Part shown: in pieces, positions 53,157 to 62,183 of the stretch
Layout: each line of letters opens with the position of its first letter
Numbering within the stretch: the first letter of the stretch is position 1
NCBI RefSeq assembly: GCF_043497005.1
Contig: NZ_JBIEKE010000002.1
Span: 992,001 to 1,056,000, forward strand
Direction of reading: 5' to 3'
Source of the DNA: Halobacillus_A sp043497005
GTDB lineage: Bacteria; Bacillota; Bacilli; Bacillales; Halobacillaceae
DNA: 64,000 nt
Program-made: the position numbers and the translations under genes
Notes under the pieces: model-generated
Seen by the model: only the letters and a program-made list of their open reading frames with translations
What the model was told of the DNA's origin: nothing
Databases searched by the model: none

Positions 53157-54497
53157 TTATTTAAATGAGCATATTTTACTCCCTAAGTAGATTCCACTTG
53201 CAGCTGCCTGCGAAAGTGAGTGGGTCTCCCCTGAACAATCTCCGATAAGATATAAACCTTGCACTTCTGTTTCAAACCTTTCATTTGTATGCAATTTAGG
53301 TTCGTAAAATTTCGCATCGATGCCGTATAATAAAGTATCCGGGTCAATTGATTCACCAATCAGCCCTTCTAACGCTTTAAAAAAATCGAGTAAAGCTTTT
53401 AAATACACAGCTGGAACCTCTTCGTTTAACTTTCCTTCTTCGGCCTCAAGGGAAGGCATAATTGCATGGCTTTTACGATTTTCCAAAGTTTCATGATTCA
53501 TATAATCTCCTAACCGCTGTACCACAATTCTATCAGTGCCTTTATTAATACCCCCGATTACCTGCTCAGCTTCATACATGGCATCCTCATAGGTAGAAAA
53601 GTATTTTGGCACAAATAACGTAAAGTTCAAATTATTACTCGGTGTTTCTTTTTCATGCTGGTTTTGACCGTCGGGCATTACAAATCCATGCTGATGCTTG
53701 CGGATAATCCTGCCTCGAGGATTCATACAATACGTTGTAGCTGAGTAATCTTTACCGGCATACTGTAGTTTAGTTTCAAAGGTATCCTGAAGAATCGGAT
53801 CCAGCTGATCCCCTCTCATTTCAACACGGATCCCAAGGTCAAGGCGTGTTTTCTCAGGGTACAATCCTAAAGCATTAGTTTGTTTTTTTAACCATTGGCT
53901 GCCGCTCATTCCTGTGGCTAACACCACTTTTTCACTTATAAAGCTGCCTTTGTTCGTGTCAATATGAAACATATCGTTCTTTTGGATGCTCTCTACGTTC
54001 GCTTCAAAAGTAAACGTCATTCGATCCTTCATCTGTTCATACATCTTTTGAAAAACGTCACTGGCGACAGTTGTACCGAGGTGACGCACCTCCGTGCTCA
54101 ACACACGCAGCGAGTACCGGGCCGCTCTATCTGTTAATGCTTCATTTTTCGTACTATAAGTATCGACCTGATCAGCTCCGAAAGTACAAAGAATATAATC
54201 GACTTCATTCATCAACTGTACTGCTTCCTTCTCACCAATCTTCTGAGCCAGTTCGCCGCCAAAATCATTGGTATAGTTAAACTTGCCCTCTGATTTACCC
54301 AGGCCAGCAAAGCCCAGGTATTTACTGCACCCGTCTGAACAAGTGCACGATTTTCCTTCATCAAGGCCGCAATAACGTTCACTTAGTTTTTTCCCTTTAT
54401 CAATCACATGAACAGATAGATCTTCATTCTTCTGCAGTAAAGTGTAAGCCAGCAAAACACCGCTTACTCCTGCCCCGATGATCGTTACGTCGTACAT
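53157..54497 (-). CDS. FAD-dependent oxidoreductase (COG2509-like)
   Basis: 446 residues. FAD-binding Rossmann start DVTIIGAGVSGVLLAYTLLQ, a Cys-rich patch GLDEGKSCTCSDGCSKYLGF, VVLATGMSG, and C-terminal FAD loop GLYLIGDCSGETHSLSQAAA. The Cys motif followed by GFAGLGKSEGKFNYTNDFGG matches uncharacterised FAD-dependent dehydrogenases. Substrate unknown. The start follows AAAGGAGAC. Single gene. Confidence 0.88.
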   Translation of the reverse strand: MYDVTIIGAGVSGVLLAYTLLQKNEDLSVHVIDKGKKLSERYCGLDEGKSCTCSDGCSKYLGFAGLGKSEGKFNYTNDFGGELAQKIGEKEAVQLMNEVDYILCTFGADQVDTYSTKNEALTDRAARYSLRVLSTEVRHLGTTVASDVFQKMYEQMKDRMTFTFEANVESIQKNDMFHIDTNKGSFISEKVVLATGMSGSQWLKKQTNALGLYPEKTRLDLGIRVEMRGDQLDPILQDTFETKLQYAGKDYSATTYCMNPRGRIIRKHQHGFVMPDGQNQHEKETPSNNLNFTLFVPKYFSTYEDAMYEAEQVIGGINKGTDRIVVQRLGDYMNHETLENRKSHAIMPSLEAEEGKLNEEVPAVYLKALLDFFKALEGLIGESIDPDTLLYGIDAKFYEPKLHTNERFETEVQGLYLIGDCSGETHSLSQAAASGIYLGSKICSFK

Positions 54498-54556
54498 AAG
54501 TGTCTCCTTTCATCTACATGGTTAAGGTAGTTACATGAGGATTACTACACGTTTTT

Positions 54557-55654
54557 TCAGCTTCTCACAGGTGATATCAGATGAACATGTTTGTCACCAT
54601 TCGTCGGTCGAATAACAATCGGCCGCTTGTCTCCACTCATACTAATTTGAACGTCCTCAGACTGCATCGACTGAAGAGCTTCCATGAAAAACCTTCCATC
54701 ACAGGCGATCTTTATCAACTCCCCTTCAAACTGCTCAATGGATAAAAACTCTTCCGTTTCACCAAGCTCGGAAGCATTAGCGTAGACTCGCAGCTTTCCT
54801 TCTGCAGCAATTTCAAAATGGACATTGCAGTGGCGCCATTCACTAGCAAATAATGTAGCACGATCAACACTTTTATGAAGATTATTTTTATTTATCGTAA
54901 ATCGGGTGGTTACTTCTTTAGGAAACAATTTATCAACGGAAGGATAAATTCCTTCAATGATTCGAGAATGCAGTATAAACTCCTTTGAGGAAAATCGCAC
55001 GCTTGTTAATCCGACAGACACTTCTATATCCTTTTCCTGTTTCATCAGTCTCTTTAATTCTTTTAATGTCATCACTGGAATGGTTGCCTGCACTTCTTTG
55101 TTACCCTCTACACTTTTATGCAGCTGCGCAAGGCGGTGCGAATTAGTGGCGACTGAATGAATGTGACTCTCACTTACATCCCATCGCACCCCTGTCAAAA
55201 CAGGTTTAGATTCATTTGTAGAGACGGCAAACGCTGTCCCGTCAATTAGATCCGTAATTGTTTTATGGGATAAGAAAAAGGTGGTCTCACCTTCTTGCTG
55301 CGGAAGTTGAGGAAATTCTTGTGGATCGATGCCATTCATATACGTCTTTAGATCCTCAGAAATGAATTCAGTTCGGAATTGATCAGATCTTACTAAAAGG
55401 GTTCCTGTCATTCTTTTGACGACCTCTGTAAAAAGTTTTCCTGGAAGAACGATCCTTCCTTCCTGGATAACCTCAACTGAAGATATACATTTTTGCACGT
55501 AATACTCAGCGTTCACAGCGGCAACAGATATAGAACCTTCTGCTGCTTCTATTTTAATACCTGAATGGATGTCAATCACAGCTTTGTTAGAGGTGGAACG
55601 AGTTATGTCTCGTAAAACCTCACTTAAGGAACTAGCTTCGATGGTAAATTCCAT
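54557..55654 (-). CDS. DNA polymerase III beta sliding clamp, DnaN paralogue
   Basis: 365 residues of three-domain clamp sequence: MEFTIEASSLSEVLRDITRS, LPGKLFTEVVKRM, TGVRWDVSESHIHSVATNSH plus RLAQLHKS in domain II, and GRFFMEALQSMQSEDVQISM in domain III. It ends HLISPVRS, the usual clamp C-terminus (LIXPVR). It is not beside dnaA, recF or the origin, so it is most probably a second dnaN as known in some bacilli, but the window cannot show whether another copy exists. Clamp binding of replicative or translesion polymerases is expected. Ribosome binding site AAGGAG. Confidence 0.9.
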   Translation of the reverse strand: MEFTIEASSLSEVLRDITRSTSNKAVIDIHSGIKIEAAEGSISVAAVNAEYYVQKCISSVEVIQEGRIVLPGKLFTEVVKRMTGTLLVRSDQFRTEFISEDLKTYMNGIDPQEFPQLPQQEGETTFFLSHKTITDLIDGTAFAVSTNESKPVLTGVRWDVSESHIHSVATNSHRLAQLHKSVEGNKEVQATIPVMTLKELKRLMKQEKDIEVSVGLTSVRFSSKEFILHSRIIEGIYPSVDKLFPKEVTTRFTINKNNLHKSVDRATLFASEWRHCNVHFEIAAEGKLRVYANASELGETEEFLSIEQFEGELIKIACDGRFFMEALQSMQSEDVQISMSGDKRPIVIRPTNGDKHVHLISPVRS

Positions 55655-55784
55655 ATGCTTCTCCTTCTATGAATAGAATTATTTTACAACTATCTATTAC
55701 TATATCATTTATGAAGTATAGTAATAAATCTACTTGTTCACCCATCAGCAAAAAACTGTACATCTCAGCACGCCTGTAAGACAT

Positions 55785-55812
55785 AAAAAAACTGCTGGAG
55801 CAGCAGTTTTTC
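55785..55812 (-). terminator. Terminator of the PAS-STAS gene
   Basis: AAAAAACTGCTG, four-base loop, CAGCAGTTTTT. Overlaps the last codons. Confidence 0.8.
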
Positions 55813-56593
55813 ATTGGGCGCTATTAATTTTTCGAATAGCCTGTTTGACTGTCCCCATCGTATCCATATGGGATAAATCGCGTCCGATCTGTACGGCTTT
55901 CCTCGCAAGCTCAGGCCGTATCCCTGTAAATATGGGGTGAATGCCAAGCAGACGAATAATATCATAGATTTGAAAGAGGAAGCTGACGACAATCTCATCT
56001 AAGCGATAGATACCTGAAAAATCAATAATAAGATGGTCAACCTCAAAGTCCTTTAATTTTAGAGGAATGGTCGTTAACATTTGGTCCGCTCTCGTTTCAT
56101 CCACTCGACCAGCAAGGGGAAGAATAAAAACTCCATCCGAAACGGGTACTATAGCTGTGGCAATCTCATAAATTTCATGACGCATTTCGTCGAGTTCACT
56201 GGCTGTAATCTTCTGGTATGTAATATCACGGACCACTGATTGAATGGCAGGCTTATCACCAAATGTTACAGGTGCACATGTTAATTCAACATCAACAAAG
56301 CTGCCGTCTCCTTTAACTAACGTGATTTCAATCAAATCCGCAGGTTCACGTTTTTCTTTCACTTCATTCATTCGATTCAAGATGGCAGGTTTGTTCTCTT
56401 CTTTAAAAATTCGTAATGCAGATATCCCGATTAAATCCTCCCTGCTGGTTTTTAAAAATTCTGCTGCTGCTTGATTTACATATAGCACCTTATGATCCGC
56501 ATGAACCACAGTCGGGGCAAAAGAATATTCCGTAATCTGCCTAAATAGTTCCTCTTTCTCCTGGATTGAAACAACGGTGTTTGTTTGAGTCAT
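55811..56593 (-). CDS. PAS-STAS protein of the RsbR/YtvA type
   Basis: 260 residues from ATG 56593, behind GAGGAGAG. PAS domain, about residues 15-130 (FAPTVVHADHKVLYVNQAAA, RIFKEENKPAILNRMNEVKE, SVVRDITYQK). It lacks the NCRFLQ motif of LOV photosensors. STAS domain, about residues 150-258 (DGVFILPLAGRVDETRADQM, LIIDFSGIYRLDEIVVSFLF, TGIRPELARKAVQIG). The same layout and size as YtvA, so a likely input component of the sigma-B stressosome. The ligand or signal is unknown. Confidence 0.88.
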   Translation of the reverse strand: MTQTNTVVSIQEKEELFRQITEYSFAPTVVHADHKVLYVNQAAAEFLKTSREDLIGISALRIFKEENKPAILNRMNEVKEKREPADLIEITLVKGDGSFVDVELTCAPVTFGDKPAIQSVVRDITYQKITASELDEMRHEIYEIATAIVPVSDGVFILPLAGRVDETRADQMLTTIPLKLKDFEVDHLIIDFSGIYRLDEIVVSFLFQIYDIIRLLGIHPIFTGIRPELARKAVQIGRDLSHMDTMGTVKQAIRKINSAQ

Positions 56594-56616
56594 TTCATCT
56601 CTCCTCAACTGCAATT

Positions 56617-56649
56617 CTCTTCTATTAATATTTCGCTATAATAGAAGAG
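56617..56649. promoter_or_regulatory. Perfect inverted repeat upstream of the PAS-STAS gene
   Basis: CTCTTCTATT-N13-AATAGAAGAG, 24 bases before the start codon. Could be an operator or a hairpin in the 5' leader. Confidence 0.5.
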
Positions 56650-56900
56650 AACCCTTCTTTATTAGCTGCTTTTTTATAAAAATAGATGAATTTCTTCACC
56701 CTTCTTTCAGGTGGTTTCCAATTCCCGCCATCGTTCGATTTCACTTCTGCTGCTTCGACAAAAAAGATTGCCACGTAAATCAATGAGCCTCCTATTTTTT
56801 TGATCACTTGAATCAGACTTAATGAATAAAGTACGCTTTCCTGTGGGATCTTCTAGATTCAATACTTCCGCCCGGGTCTCAACCAACAGCAAGAACAGCA
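56650..56900. other. Gene-free spacer with repeat-like core
   Basis: Contains CGCTTTCCTGTGGGATCTTC near 56838, almost identical to the core of the element at 23475. Open frames on the minus strand here lack ribosome binding sites and resemble nothing. Confidence 0.4.
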
Positions 56901-57437
56901 TCAGCTCTTCGCGGCGAAAAACTCTTTTTGGAAGATTGCCATCAGGACGACGTTGTGCCACTCACCATCTCTAAACAGTTGGTCAATCTGTTCCCCTTCA
57001 ATCCGAAAACCCATCTTTTCATACAAAGAAATGGCTCTTTCATTGAAAGAGAATACTCTCAGATAAACCTTATGAAGATTGAGCTCTACAAAGCTATATT
57101 GAATGAGTAATTGCAAAGCTTCTGTTCCATAGCCATTTCCCCAGTACTCATGCTCGCCGATATCAATAATGCATTCAGCATTTCTATTTTTATAGTCAAT
57201 GTTAATTAAAGAGGTGATGCCCAGTGGCTTTCTAGACTGAATTAATTCGATCATGTAACTTTTTGAAGTCGGAGATTGAGTAATCTTTTCTACAAATTCC
57301 CGGGTTTCACTATATGTGTACTTATCTAATGAAGGATTCGTATACCTCATCACTTCTTCGTTATTACGCCAACTATGGCAGGTGTCAATATCCGTATCTG
57401 CCAGCTTCCGCAGTTTAATCCGCTCTCCTTTGAACAT
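56901..57437 (-). CDS. GNAT acetyltransferase (RimL-like)
   Basis: 178 residues from ATG 57437, behind AAAGGGTG; the open frame goes to 57518. FKGERIKLRKLADTDIDTCH then GEHEYWGNGYGTEALQLLIQ and SFNERAISLYEKMGFRIEGE are all characteristic. Overlaps the upstream helix-hairpin-helix gene by 23 bases. Last gene of a tightly packed minus-strand chain. Confidence 0.88.
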   Translation of the reverse strand: MFKGERIKLRKLADTDIDTCHSWRNNEEVMRYTNPSLDKYTYSETREFVEKITQSPTSKSYMIELIQSRKPLGITSLINIDYKNRNAECIIDIGEHEYWGNGYGTEALQLLIQYSFVELNLHKVYLRVFSFNERAISLYEKMGFRIEGEQIDQLFRDGEWHNVVLMAIFQKEFFAAKS

Positions 57438-57888
57438 GTTTACACCCTTTCCGCTTTGGCCGGTCTTTTGGATAACCATTTTCGTTACGGTACGTTTTCC
57501 TTTTACTCGTAAAATCATACCACTGCTTTTTTAAATCTCGTGTCCGGGCGTAGTAAGTAATCTGCCAAAGCATATCCTCTACACAGGGATCGATTTGGCA
57601 CTCATACAATTTTTCTAACCGATTGAGCAGTTCAGGTCCCTTGTATGGTTCTAATTGTTCTAATTTAGTAAAACCAAGATCGGTAATGTTTCTCGCAAAA
57701 CTCGGTCCAACGCCAGGGATTTGTTGAAAATAAGCAGATGAAATCAACCGCTCCGCTCTGTCTATTGAGATATCAAGCTTCTCCGCTAGATCTACGGCTT
57801 TACACATATGGACTTCTTTTAATTTGATCTTGCTGTGCTGAAGAGCTAGCTTTTCCTCTCCCGTTAAGGTCAACTTCACATCAGTCAT
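57415..57888 (-). CDS. Helix-hairpin-helix Cdd1-family protein
   Basis: 157 residues from ATG 57888, behind GGGAGCAAAGAG. Helix-hairpin-helix DNA-binding motifs are in YFQQIPGVGPSFARNITDLG, and the C-terminal CQIDPCVEDMLWQITYYART (with RDLKKQWYDFTSKRK) is the Cdd1/pathogenicity-locus signature. The name is historical; function unknown. Overlaps the broken GNAT gene by eight bases. Confidence 0.82.
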   Translation of the reverse strand: MTDVKLTLTGEEKLALQHSKIKLKEVHMCKAVDLAEKLDISIDRAERLISSAYFQQIPGVGPSFARNITDLGFTKLEQLEPYKGPELLNRLEKLYECQIDPCVEDMLWQITYYARTRDLKKQWYDFTSKRKTYRNENGYPKDRPKRKGCKHVQRRAD

Positions 57889-58690
57889 TCTCTTTGCTCC
57901 CTTTCCGATCAGCAGGTTGAGGGGACTGACAGCCATAAGAGTACGCTAAACAAGTAAATCCGTGTTTCTCTAAAATCGGCTGGCTCATGGGACTCGCATC
58001 GACTGTCATATAACGACAGCCTTTTTCATAGGCTTTTCCAGCACGAACGGCAAGTAAAGAAGAATAAAATCCTTTCCCACGATATTCCGGCAGTGTTGCG
58101 CCTCCCCAGAAACTAGCAAAAGAGGTTCCTTTTTCAACATACATCCACGCTCCGCTAACAAGTCTCCCCTCTTCATACACTCCATATAAAAACAAAGAAT
58201 CAGGATCATCCTGTTTGTCTCGCCACAAACGGTCCAAGCATCGAAAAGGAATCTTTCCAAATTTGTTCGATTAATGAAATCATTTCTTTAATTCCAGATT
58301 CATCGGTAATCTCTTTAAGATAGAAAGGGGTGAGTTTCTTTAAAAAAGAGTGGGACCCATCTATTCCATAACCATTAAAGCTTCTCTTTCTTCGATCTGA
58401 AACCCTCGCTTCTTTAAAAGATCGAGTAAATGAGGAGGCTGATCATAGCTGAACACTTTCCATTCAAAACGCTGCCCTAAGCTTGAGAAGTAATTCAACT
58501 CTTCCTGAATAACCTGCCCGGCATTTTGGTTATTGACGTTTGATGCAGAAATAAATCCATCTTCATTAAACTTCGAAACATGCCGGACTACATGGTCCGT
58601 TTCTTCCTTTATAAAGCCAGGAGGTGTCGATTCAATCCGCAGCTGATTATGAAATAACTTCAGAACTTTTTCTATATTCACTTTGTTCAC
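57881..58690 (-). pseudogene. GNAT acetyltransferase gene with two compensating frameshifts
   Basis: The N-terminal frame (58690-58361) encodes MNKVNIEKVLKLFHNQLRIE.. and stops after REALMVME. In the next frame, about 43 residues (GSHSFLKKLTPFYLKEITDE, then SGIKEMISLIEQIWKDSF) continue the protein. The first frame then resumes at RCLDRLWRDKQDDPDSLFLY and runs to the end with GATLPEYRGKGFYSSLLAVR, the acetyl-CoA site. A missing base near 58375 and an extra base in the T-run near 58245 would explain it. The intact protein would be about 270 residues. The frames are seen directly; sequencing error is the main alternative. Confidence 0.8.
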
Positions 58691-59079
58691 TCCTTCACTT
58701 TTATGTAAGAAGCGCTCGCTTGATTGATCTCACCAATTTCGATTCGATTGCCGTCAGGATCGTTACACACCGCGATTTTCCCCCAATCGAAGTCTAAACG
58801 ATTTTCGATAAATTCAACCCCTCTGCTTTTTAATTCAAGGACTGCACTCTCGAGCGAAAAAACATCGAATCGAAGGACCGTTGGGTTTTGGCCGCGGGAT
58901 TTCTCTTTATTAGAACTCACGCCTCCTCTTTCTATCATTAAATAACCCGTGGAAATATCAAATGTCGTAAGATCCTTTTTTTCACTGCGCTTGTTGATTT
59001 TCAATTTATTCTCGTAATAATCAACGCATGCGTTATAGTTTTCTACAAAAAGAATAAGACCGGTTTCTTGCACCTTCAT
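58687..59079 (-). CDS. VOC-family (glyoxalase-like) protein
   Basis: 130 residues. ETGLILFVENYNACVDYYEN at the start, and RGVEFIENRLDFDWGKIAVC followed by NDPDGNRIEIGE at the end give a single VOC module. Overlaps the broken GNAT gene by four bases and lies two bases after the broken hydrolase. Ribosome binding site AAAGGAGTG. Ligand unknown. Confidence 0.87.
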   Translation of the reverse strand: MKVQETGLILFVENYNACVDYYENKLKINKRSEKKDLTTFDISTGYLMIERGGVSSNKEKSRGQNPTVLRFDVFSLESAVLELKSRGVEFIENRLDFDWGKIAVCNDPDGNRIEIGEINQASASYIKVKE

Positions 59080-59081
59080 AT

Positions 59082-59899
59082 TTACACTCCTTTCGTTGAT
59101 AAATAATGGGTTACTACATCCATAAACCTTTCCTTCTCCTCTAGAAAGGGATAATGATTGCTGTGTTCAAAAGTGAATAACGTGGAATGAGGAAGCTGTC
59201 CACCCATCTCTATAGAAAATTGAAGGGGACATTGAACATCATGTGCACCACAAACAATTAAACTTTTCACCGAACAAGAAGATAACTTTTTCGTGATATC
59301 AAAGACTAGGAGTTCTCGACTAAAGACAAGTAAACGAATCGGAGAGATTTTCTTATAGATCGATTGAATAAGATTTTTCAGGATGGTAAAGTGAGAGCTT
59401 CGTCCGTTCTATTGTTTGGGATTTACGTTCTTCAGCTGTTAGATCCAGGCTCCTTAACTAGTCTAATATGTGCTGCATCTTTTTATAGTGTGGGTGGCCG
59501 TGGTGATAGACACGAAGGTGATGAATAAGTGTAATCCCTTGCTGCCGCGCCTACAATAATTTGTAGTTCAATGCGGCTGGGAAATAAAACAGAATATAGA
59601 ATTCCTAGCATGCCGCCCGTTGAATGACGTGCAAAGGTCCAATGCTTCAAAGCCAAAGACTCGCGGATGGCTTCCAAATCGAGAATCGATTCAACAAGTG
59701 TTAATTGGTGGGCCTCCTCAGCTTTTGCAGAGTGACCTGCTTCTCTTAAATTCACCAAATATACTTTATGTAAGGGGGTGAAACAATCAGCAGAATAATC
59801 TCATGCAGCATTAAACTCTGAATAGCAGTGAGTAACGACCCGTGGTTTTCCGTAACCTTTTGTGAAAATCTCAAAACTACCGCGGGACGTTTCAATCAT
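59082..59899 (-). pseudogene. Broken alpha/beta hydrolase gene
   Basis: From ATG 59899 the frame reads MIETSRGSFEIFTKGYGKP.., has an in-frame TGA at 59801-59803, continues VYLVNLREAGHSAKAEEAHQ and the nucleophile region WTFARHSTGGMLGILYSV (Ser in HSTGG), then shifts frame near 59510. There VYHHGHPHYKKMQHILD and LDLTAEERKSQTIERTKLSL appear with further stops. The C-terminal part, SLIVCGAHDVQCPLQFSIEM with EHSNHYPFLEEKERFMD (catalytic Asp and His), is again open at 59270-59082. At least three lesions; clearly non-functional. An intact gene would encode a proline-iminopeptidase-like hydrolase of about 280 residues. Confidence 0.88.
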
Positions 59900-59913
59900 T
59901 TCTCGTAACTAAG

Positions 59914-60576
59914 TCATCGGATTTCCAACTCCCCATTTGGCGTCAATTCAAGTACAAGACCGCTGGCACAATGAATGTGTAAGGGATGAGACTCAGCGTT
60001 TTGATGAGAAAACAGCCACTTTCTCCCCGGCGGACCCACTAACAAATAGCGGCCCTGCTCTCCCATGAAGTTCAGCTGATCTTCCTCCAGGTGGTCGCCA
60101 TCTCTAACCGATATCCCCGCTTTTATTAATTGGGAAGCGTGTTCGTTGACGCATTTTGAAGTAAAACTTACCTCTCCTATATCAAGTATTTTTTGCACAG
60201 AAAAACCCCCTTTAATTTTTTCACTGTAGTTACGTCTCTCAATAAATTCGACGACATTGCCTGCAGGATCCAGAAAATAAAATGCACGTGCGTTAGAATA
60301 GCTAAAATAAATCTCATCGTTACCATCTTCCTCATTGAGCTTTACGAGCTGCTTGATCATCTTTTTTGCTTCATCAAAATGATCGACAGCCAAATTAAAA
60401 GCAAAATGATAGAAGCTTGATTGATCGCTTCTTACAAATGTTAAACGACTTTTCCCTGCTTTAAGCGTAATATGGGTTTTGCTTTTTTCCTCTATCGGAA
60501 ACCCTAACACGGCTGAGTAGAATGTATGTAATTCGTCAAACTTGTTCGTATGTAATTTTACTTCTTTAAATTCCAT
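59914..60576 (-). CDS. Two-module VOC-family protein
   Basis: 220 residues. The first module has FKEVKLHTNKFDELHTFYSA, VLGFPIEEKSKTHIT, and NARAFYFLDPAGNVVEFIER. The second, degenerate module covers about residues 125-220. This tandem VOC layout is typical of bacterial glyoxalase-like proteins of unknown substrate. The start follows GGAAGGGAG. First gene of the packed chain ending at 56901. Confidence 0.87.
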   Translation of the reverse strand: MEFKEVKLHTNKFDELHTFYSAVLGFPIEEKSKTHITLKAGKSRLTFVRSDQSSFYHFAFNLAVDHFDEAKKMIKQLVKLNEEDGNDEIYFSYSNARAFYFLDPAGNVVEFIERRNYSEKIKGGFSVQKILDIGEVSFTSKCVNEHASQLIKAGISVRDGDHLEEDQLNFMGEQGRYLLVGPPGRKWLFSHQNAESHPLHIHCASGLVLELTPNGELEIR

Positions 60577-60649
60577 AAAAACTCTCCCTTCCGTATATGT
60601 ATCGTACCACAGCTTATATACTTTTTTTGTAAAAAATGCTCGAAAAAAA

Positions 60650-60684
60650 AAACTGGTCTAAGCAACTCTTTAGACCAGTTTCAT
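60650..60684 (-). terminator. Terminator of the 57-residue protein gene
   Basis: AAACTGGTCTA pairs with TAGACCAGTTT; T-rich on the minus strand. Confidence 0.8.
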
Positions 60685-60690
60685 TAAGGG

Positions 60691-60864
60691 TTATTTACTT
60701 TCAATAATTGAAAACTCATAGCCAGCCGCCCACCTATTTTCATCTTTAATTTTATTCGCAAATTTTTCTGCTTCATTATAACTGGCAAATACTAGTTCTA
60801 CATTATTTTTCGCAAACTCAACCATTGTCTCATTGGAGTCATGTGCAATAATTTTAAAGGTCAT
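60691..60864 (-). CDS. Small soluble protein, unknown
   Basis: 57 residues from ATG 60864 (behind AAGGAAG; the frame opens seven codons earlier). Beta-alpha-like pattern TFKIIAHDSNETMVEFAKNN then VELVFASYNEAEKFANKIKD. It resembles short one-domain proteins that pair two strands and a helix. Own terminator. No named family. Confidence 0.65.
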   Translation of the reverse strand: MTFKIIAHDSNETMVEFAKNNVELVFASYNEAEKFANKIKDENRWAAGYEFSIIESK

Positions 60865-60999
60865 GTTATCTTCCTTTCTATTCATAAGCTTCTACATCCA
60901 CTTTTCACTCAACGGAGCATGTTGTTGAAAGTTTGTTAACTGATCGTGTAAATCGTTAAAGAGTACCGTGAACAAATAAATGAAATTTTTACCAATAAA

Positions 61000-61032
61000 A
61001 AAACCGAAAAGGACCCTCGGCCCTTCTCGGCT
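61000..61032 (-). terminator. Terminator of the DUF2294 gene
   Basis: Minus strand CCGAGAAGG, loop, CCTTTTCGG and T7. Preceded by a 40-base segment that recurs before the terminator at 62184. Confidence 0.8.
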
Positions 61033-61069
61033 TATGTCTGGCTCTAATTGTCCAGCTCATTTCCACCAA

Positions 61070-61768
61070 TTATGATTTTTTTGGTTTTAAAATTAAAATA
61101 ATATAACTTTTATCTAGAGTAAAATCCCAGTCTACAAAAATATCCATGACTTGAGTATCTAAAATCGACTCAAAAACGGTTGGATCTAATAACCGTTTTT
61201 CCAGCTGCCTTTTACTTAAGCGCAACTGCTCACTGAAGCCTGACTGAATAAGCTCCTTCTCAATACGAACAAGAATACCTTTCCGATCAATAACCAGGGT
61301 TCTCGGGTTTAGAAAAAGGGAATCCACTTGTTCGGGAGCCTTCTCAGCTTGTTCGCTCACCTTAATAATTTCATCATGAATTTTATCTTTATTGGGATAG
61401 TCCTTGAGAGAAAGAAGCTCTTCCTCATCACTCTCTTCCTTAACCACTCCAACTATGATACCCGAGCGATTTTTTAACGACCAATCATAATAAATATTTT
61501 CCACGTGAATGTCTGCGGTCACACGCAGCGTAGCTTTTATTTCTGGAATCAGTTCCTGCATAAGATAGTCACGTGTTTCTTCAACTTTCATAAAATTCTT
61601 TTGACCAACTAATACCCGTTCCATTGGTGCAAGAAAATCACTTAAATAAATCGTAATAAATGGATGCTCAATGGACACGTACACAGAGGAAGGCCCTTTT
61701 CCGAAATTATCACGAAATAACTTGCCTGTGTAGCTTGCAATTTCTGCTTGAATTGAGTTTTTCTCCAT
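61070..61768 (-). CDS. DUF2294 family protein, duplicated domain
   Basis: 232 residues from ATG 61768, six bases after AAGGAATGAG. The first half (residues about 1-110: IQAEIASYTGKLFRDNFGKG, VYVSIEHPFITIYLSDFLAP) and the second half (about 130-232: DSLFLNPRTLVIDRKGILVR, FVDWDFTLDKSYIILILKPK) are two related DUF2294-type units. A coupling role with Na+-dependent systems has been suggested for the family but not shown. Unknown function. Confidence 0.8.
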   Translation of the reverse strand: MEKNSIQAEIASYTGKLFRDNFGKGPSSVYVSIEHPFITIYLSDFLAPMERVLVGQKNFMKVEETRDYLMQELIPEIKATLRVTADIHVENIYYDWSLKNRSGIIVGVVKEESDEEELLSLKDYPNKDKIHDEIIKVSEQAEKAPEQVDSLFLNPRTLVIDRKGILVRIEKELIQSGFSEQLRLSKRQLEKRLLDPTVFESILDTQVMDIFVDWDFTLDKSYIILILKPKKS

Positions 61769-61849
61769 AGATCTCATTCCTTTTTAACAGCTAAAGAACT
61801 GTCTTTTGGGTCATGATTTTTTTTACCACTAATCTAGAGATCGTAAACT

Positions 61850-62128
61850 TTAATTCTTAATACTCTTTAACAGCTGCTCACACAGCAGTGCGTTTGCCAA
61901 ACAAATCTCAATAACTTCTTCCAGTTCATTATTTCCTATTTCCTTAAGATCATGAACACAATCATGACAAATTTGAGCACACGCTTCACAAATTTCTTTT
62001 GCAATAGGCGAGTCCTTTTCTACCATATCTTTCGCATGATGATATGCTTCCATACTCCTTTTTGCAAAATGGATACCCGTCAACCCGAGTAACGACTTGT
62101 CAAACGTTGATTTATCAATTTGTTTCAT
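61850..62128 (-). CDS. Cysteine-rich four-helix protein (DUF326, copper-binding type)
   Basis: 92 residues from ATG 62128, behind GGAGG; the frame opens ten codons earlier. Helical with Cys and His spaced along faces: EICEACAQICHDCVHDLKEI and IEICLANALLCEQLLKS. This matches the short DUF326 or Csp-like four-helix copper storage/handling proteins, but the Cys count is low for a true copper store. Metal identity is inferred from family. Single gene. Confidence 0.8.
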   Translation of the reverse strand: MKQIDKSTFDKSLLGLTGIHFAKRSMEAYHHAKDMVEKDSPIAKEICEACAQICHDCVHDLKEIGNNELEEVIEICLANALLCEQLLKSIKN

Positions 62129-62183
62129 AAGAATGCCTCCAAAGGATACCAAGTACATCTGGTATATTATAAAATTTTTCCAT

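Noticed and set aside
56707..56961. 84-codon minus-strand frame
   Set aside because: It overlaps the end of the GNAT gene and the repeat core, and has no ribosome binding site or recognisable domain.
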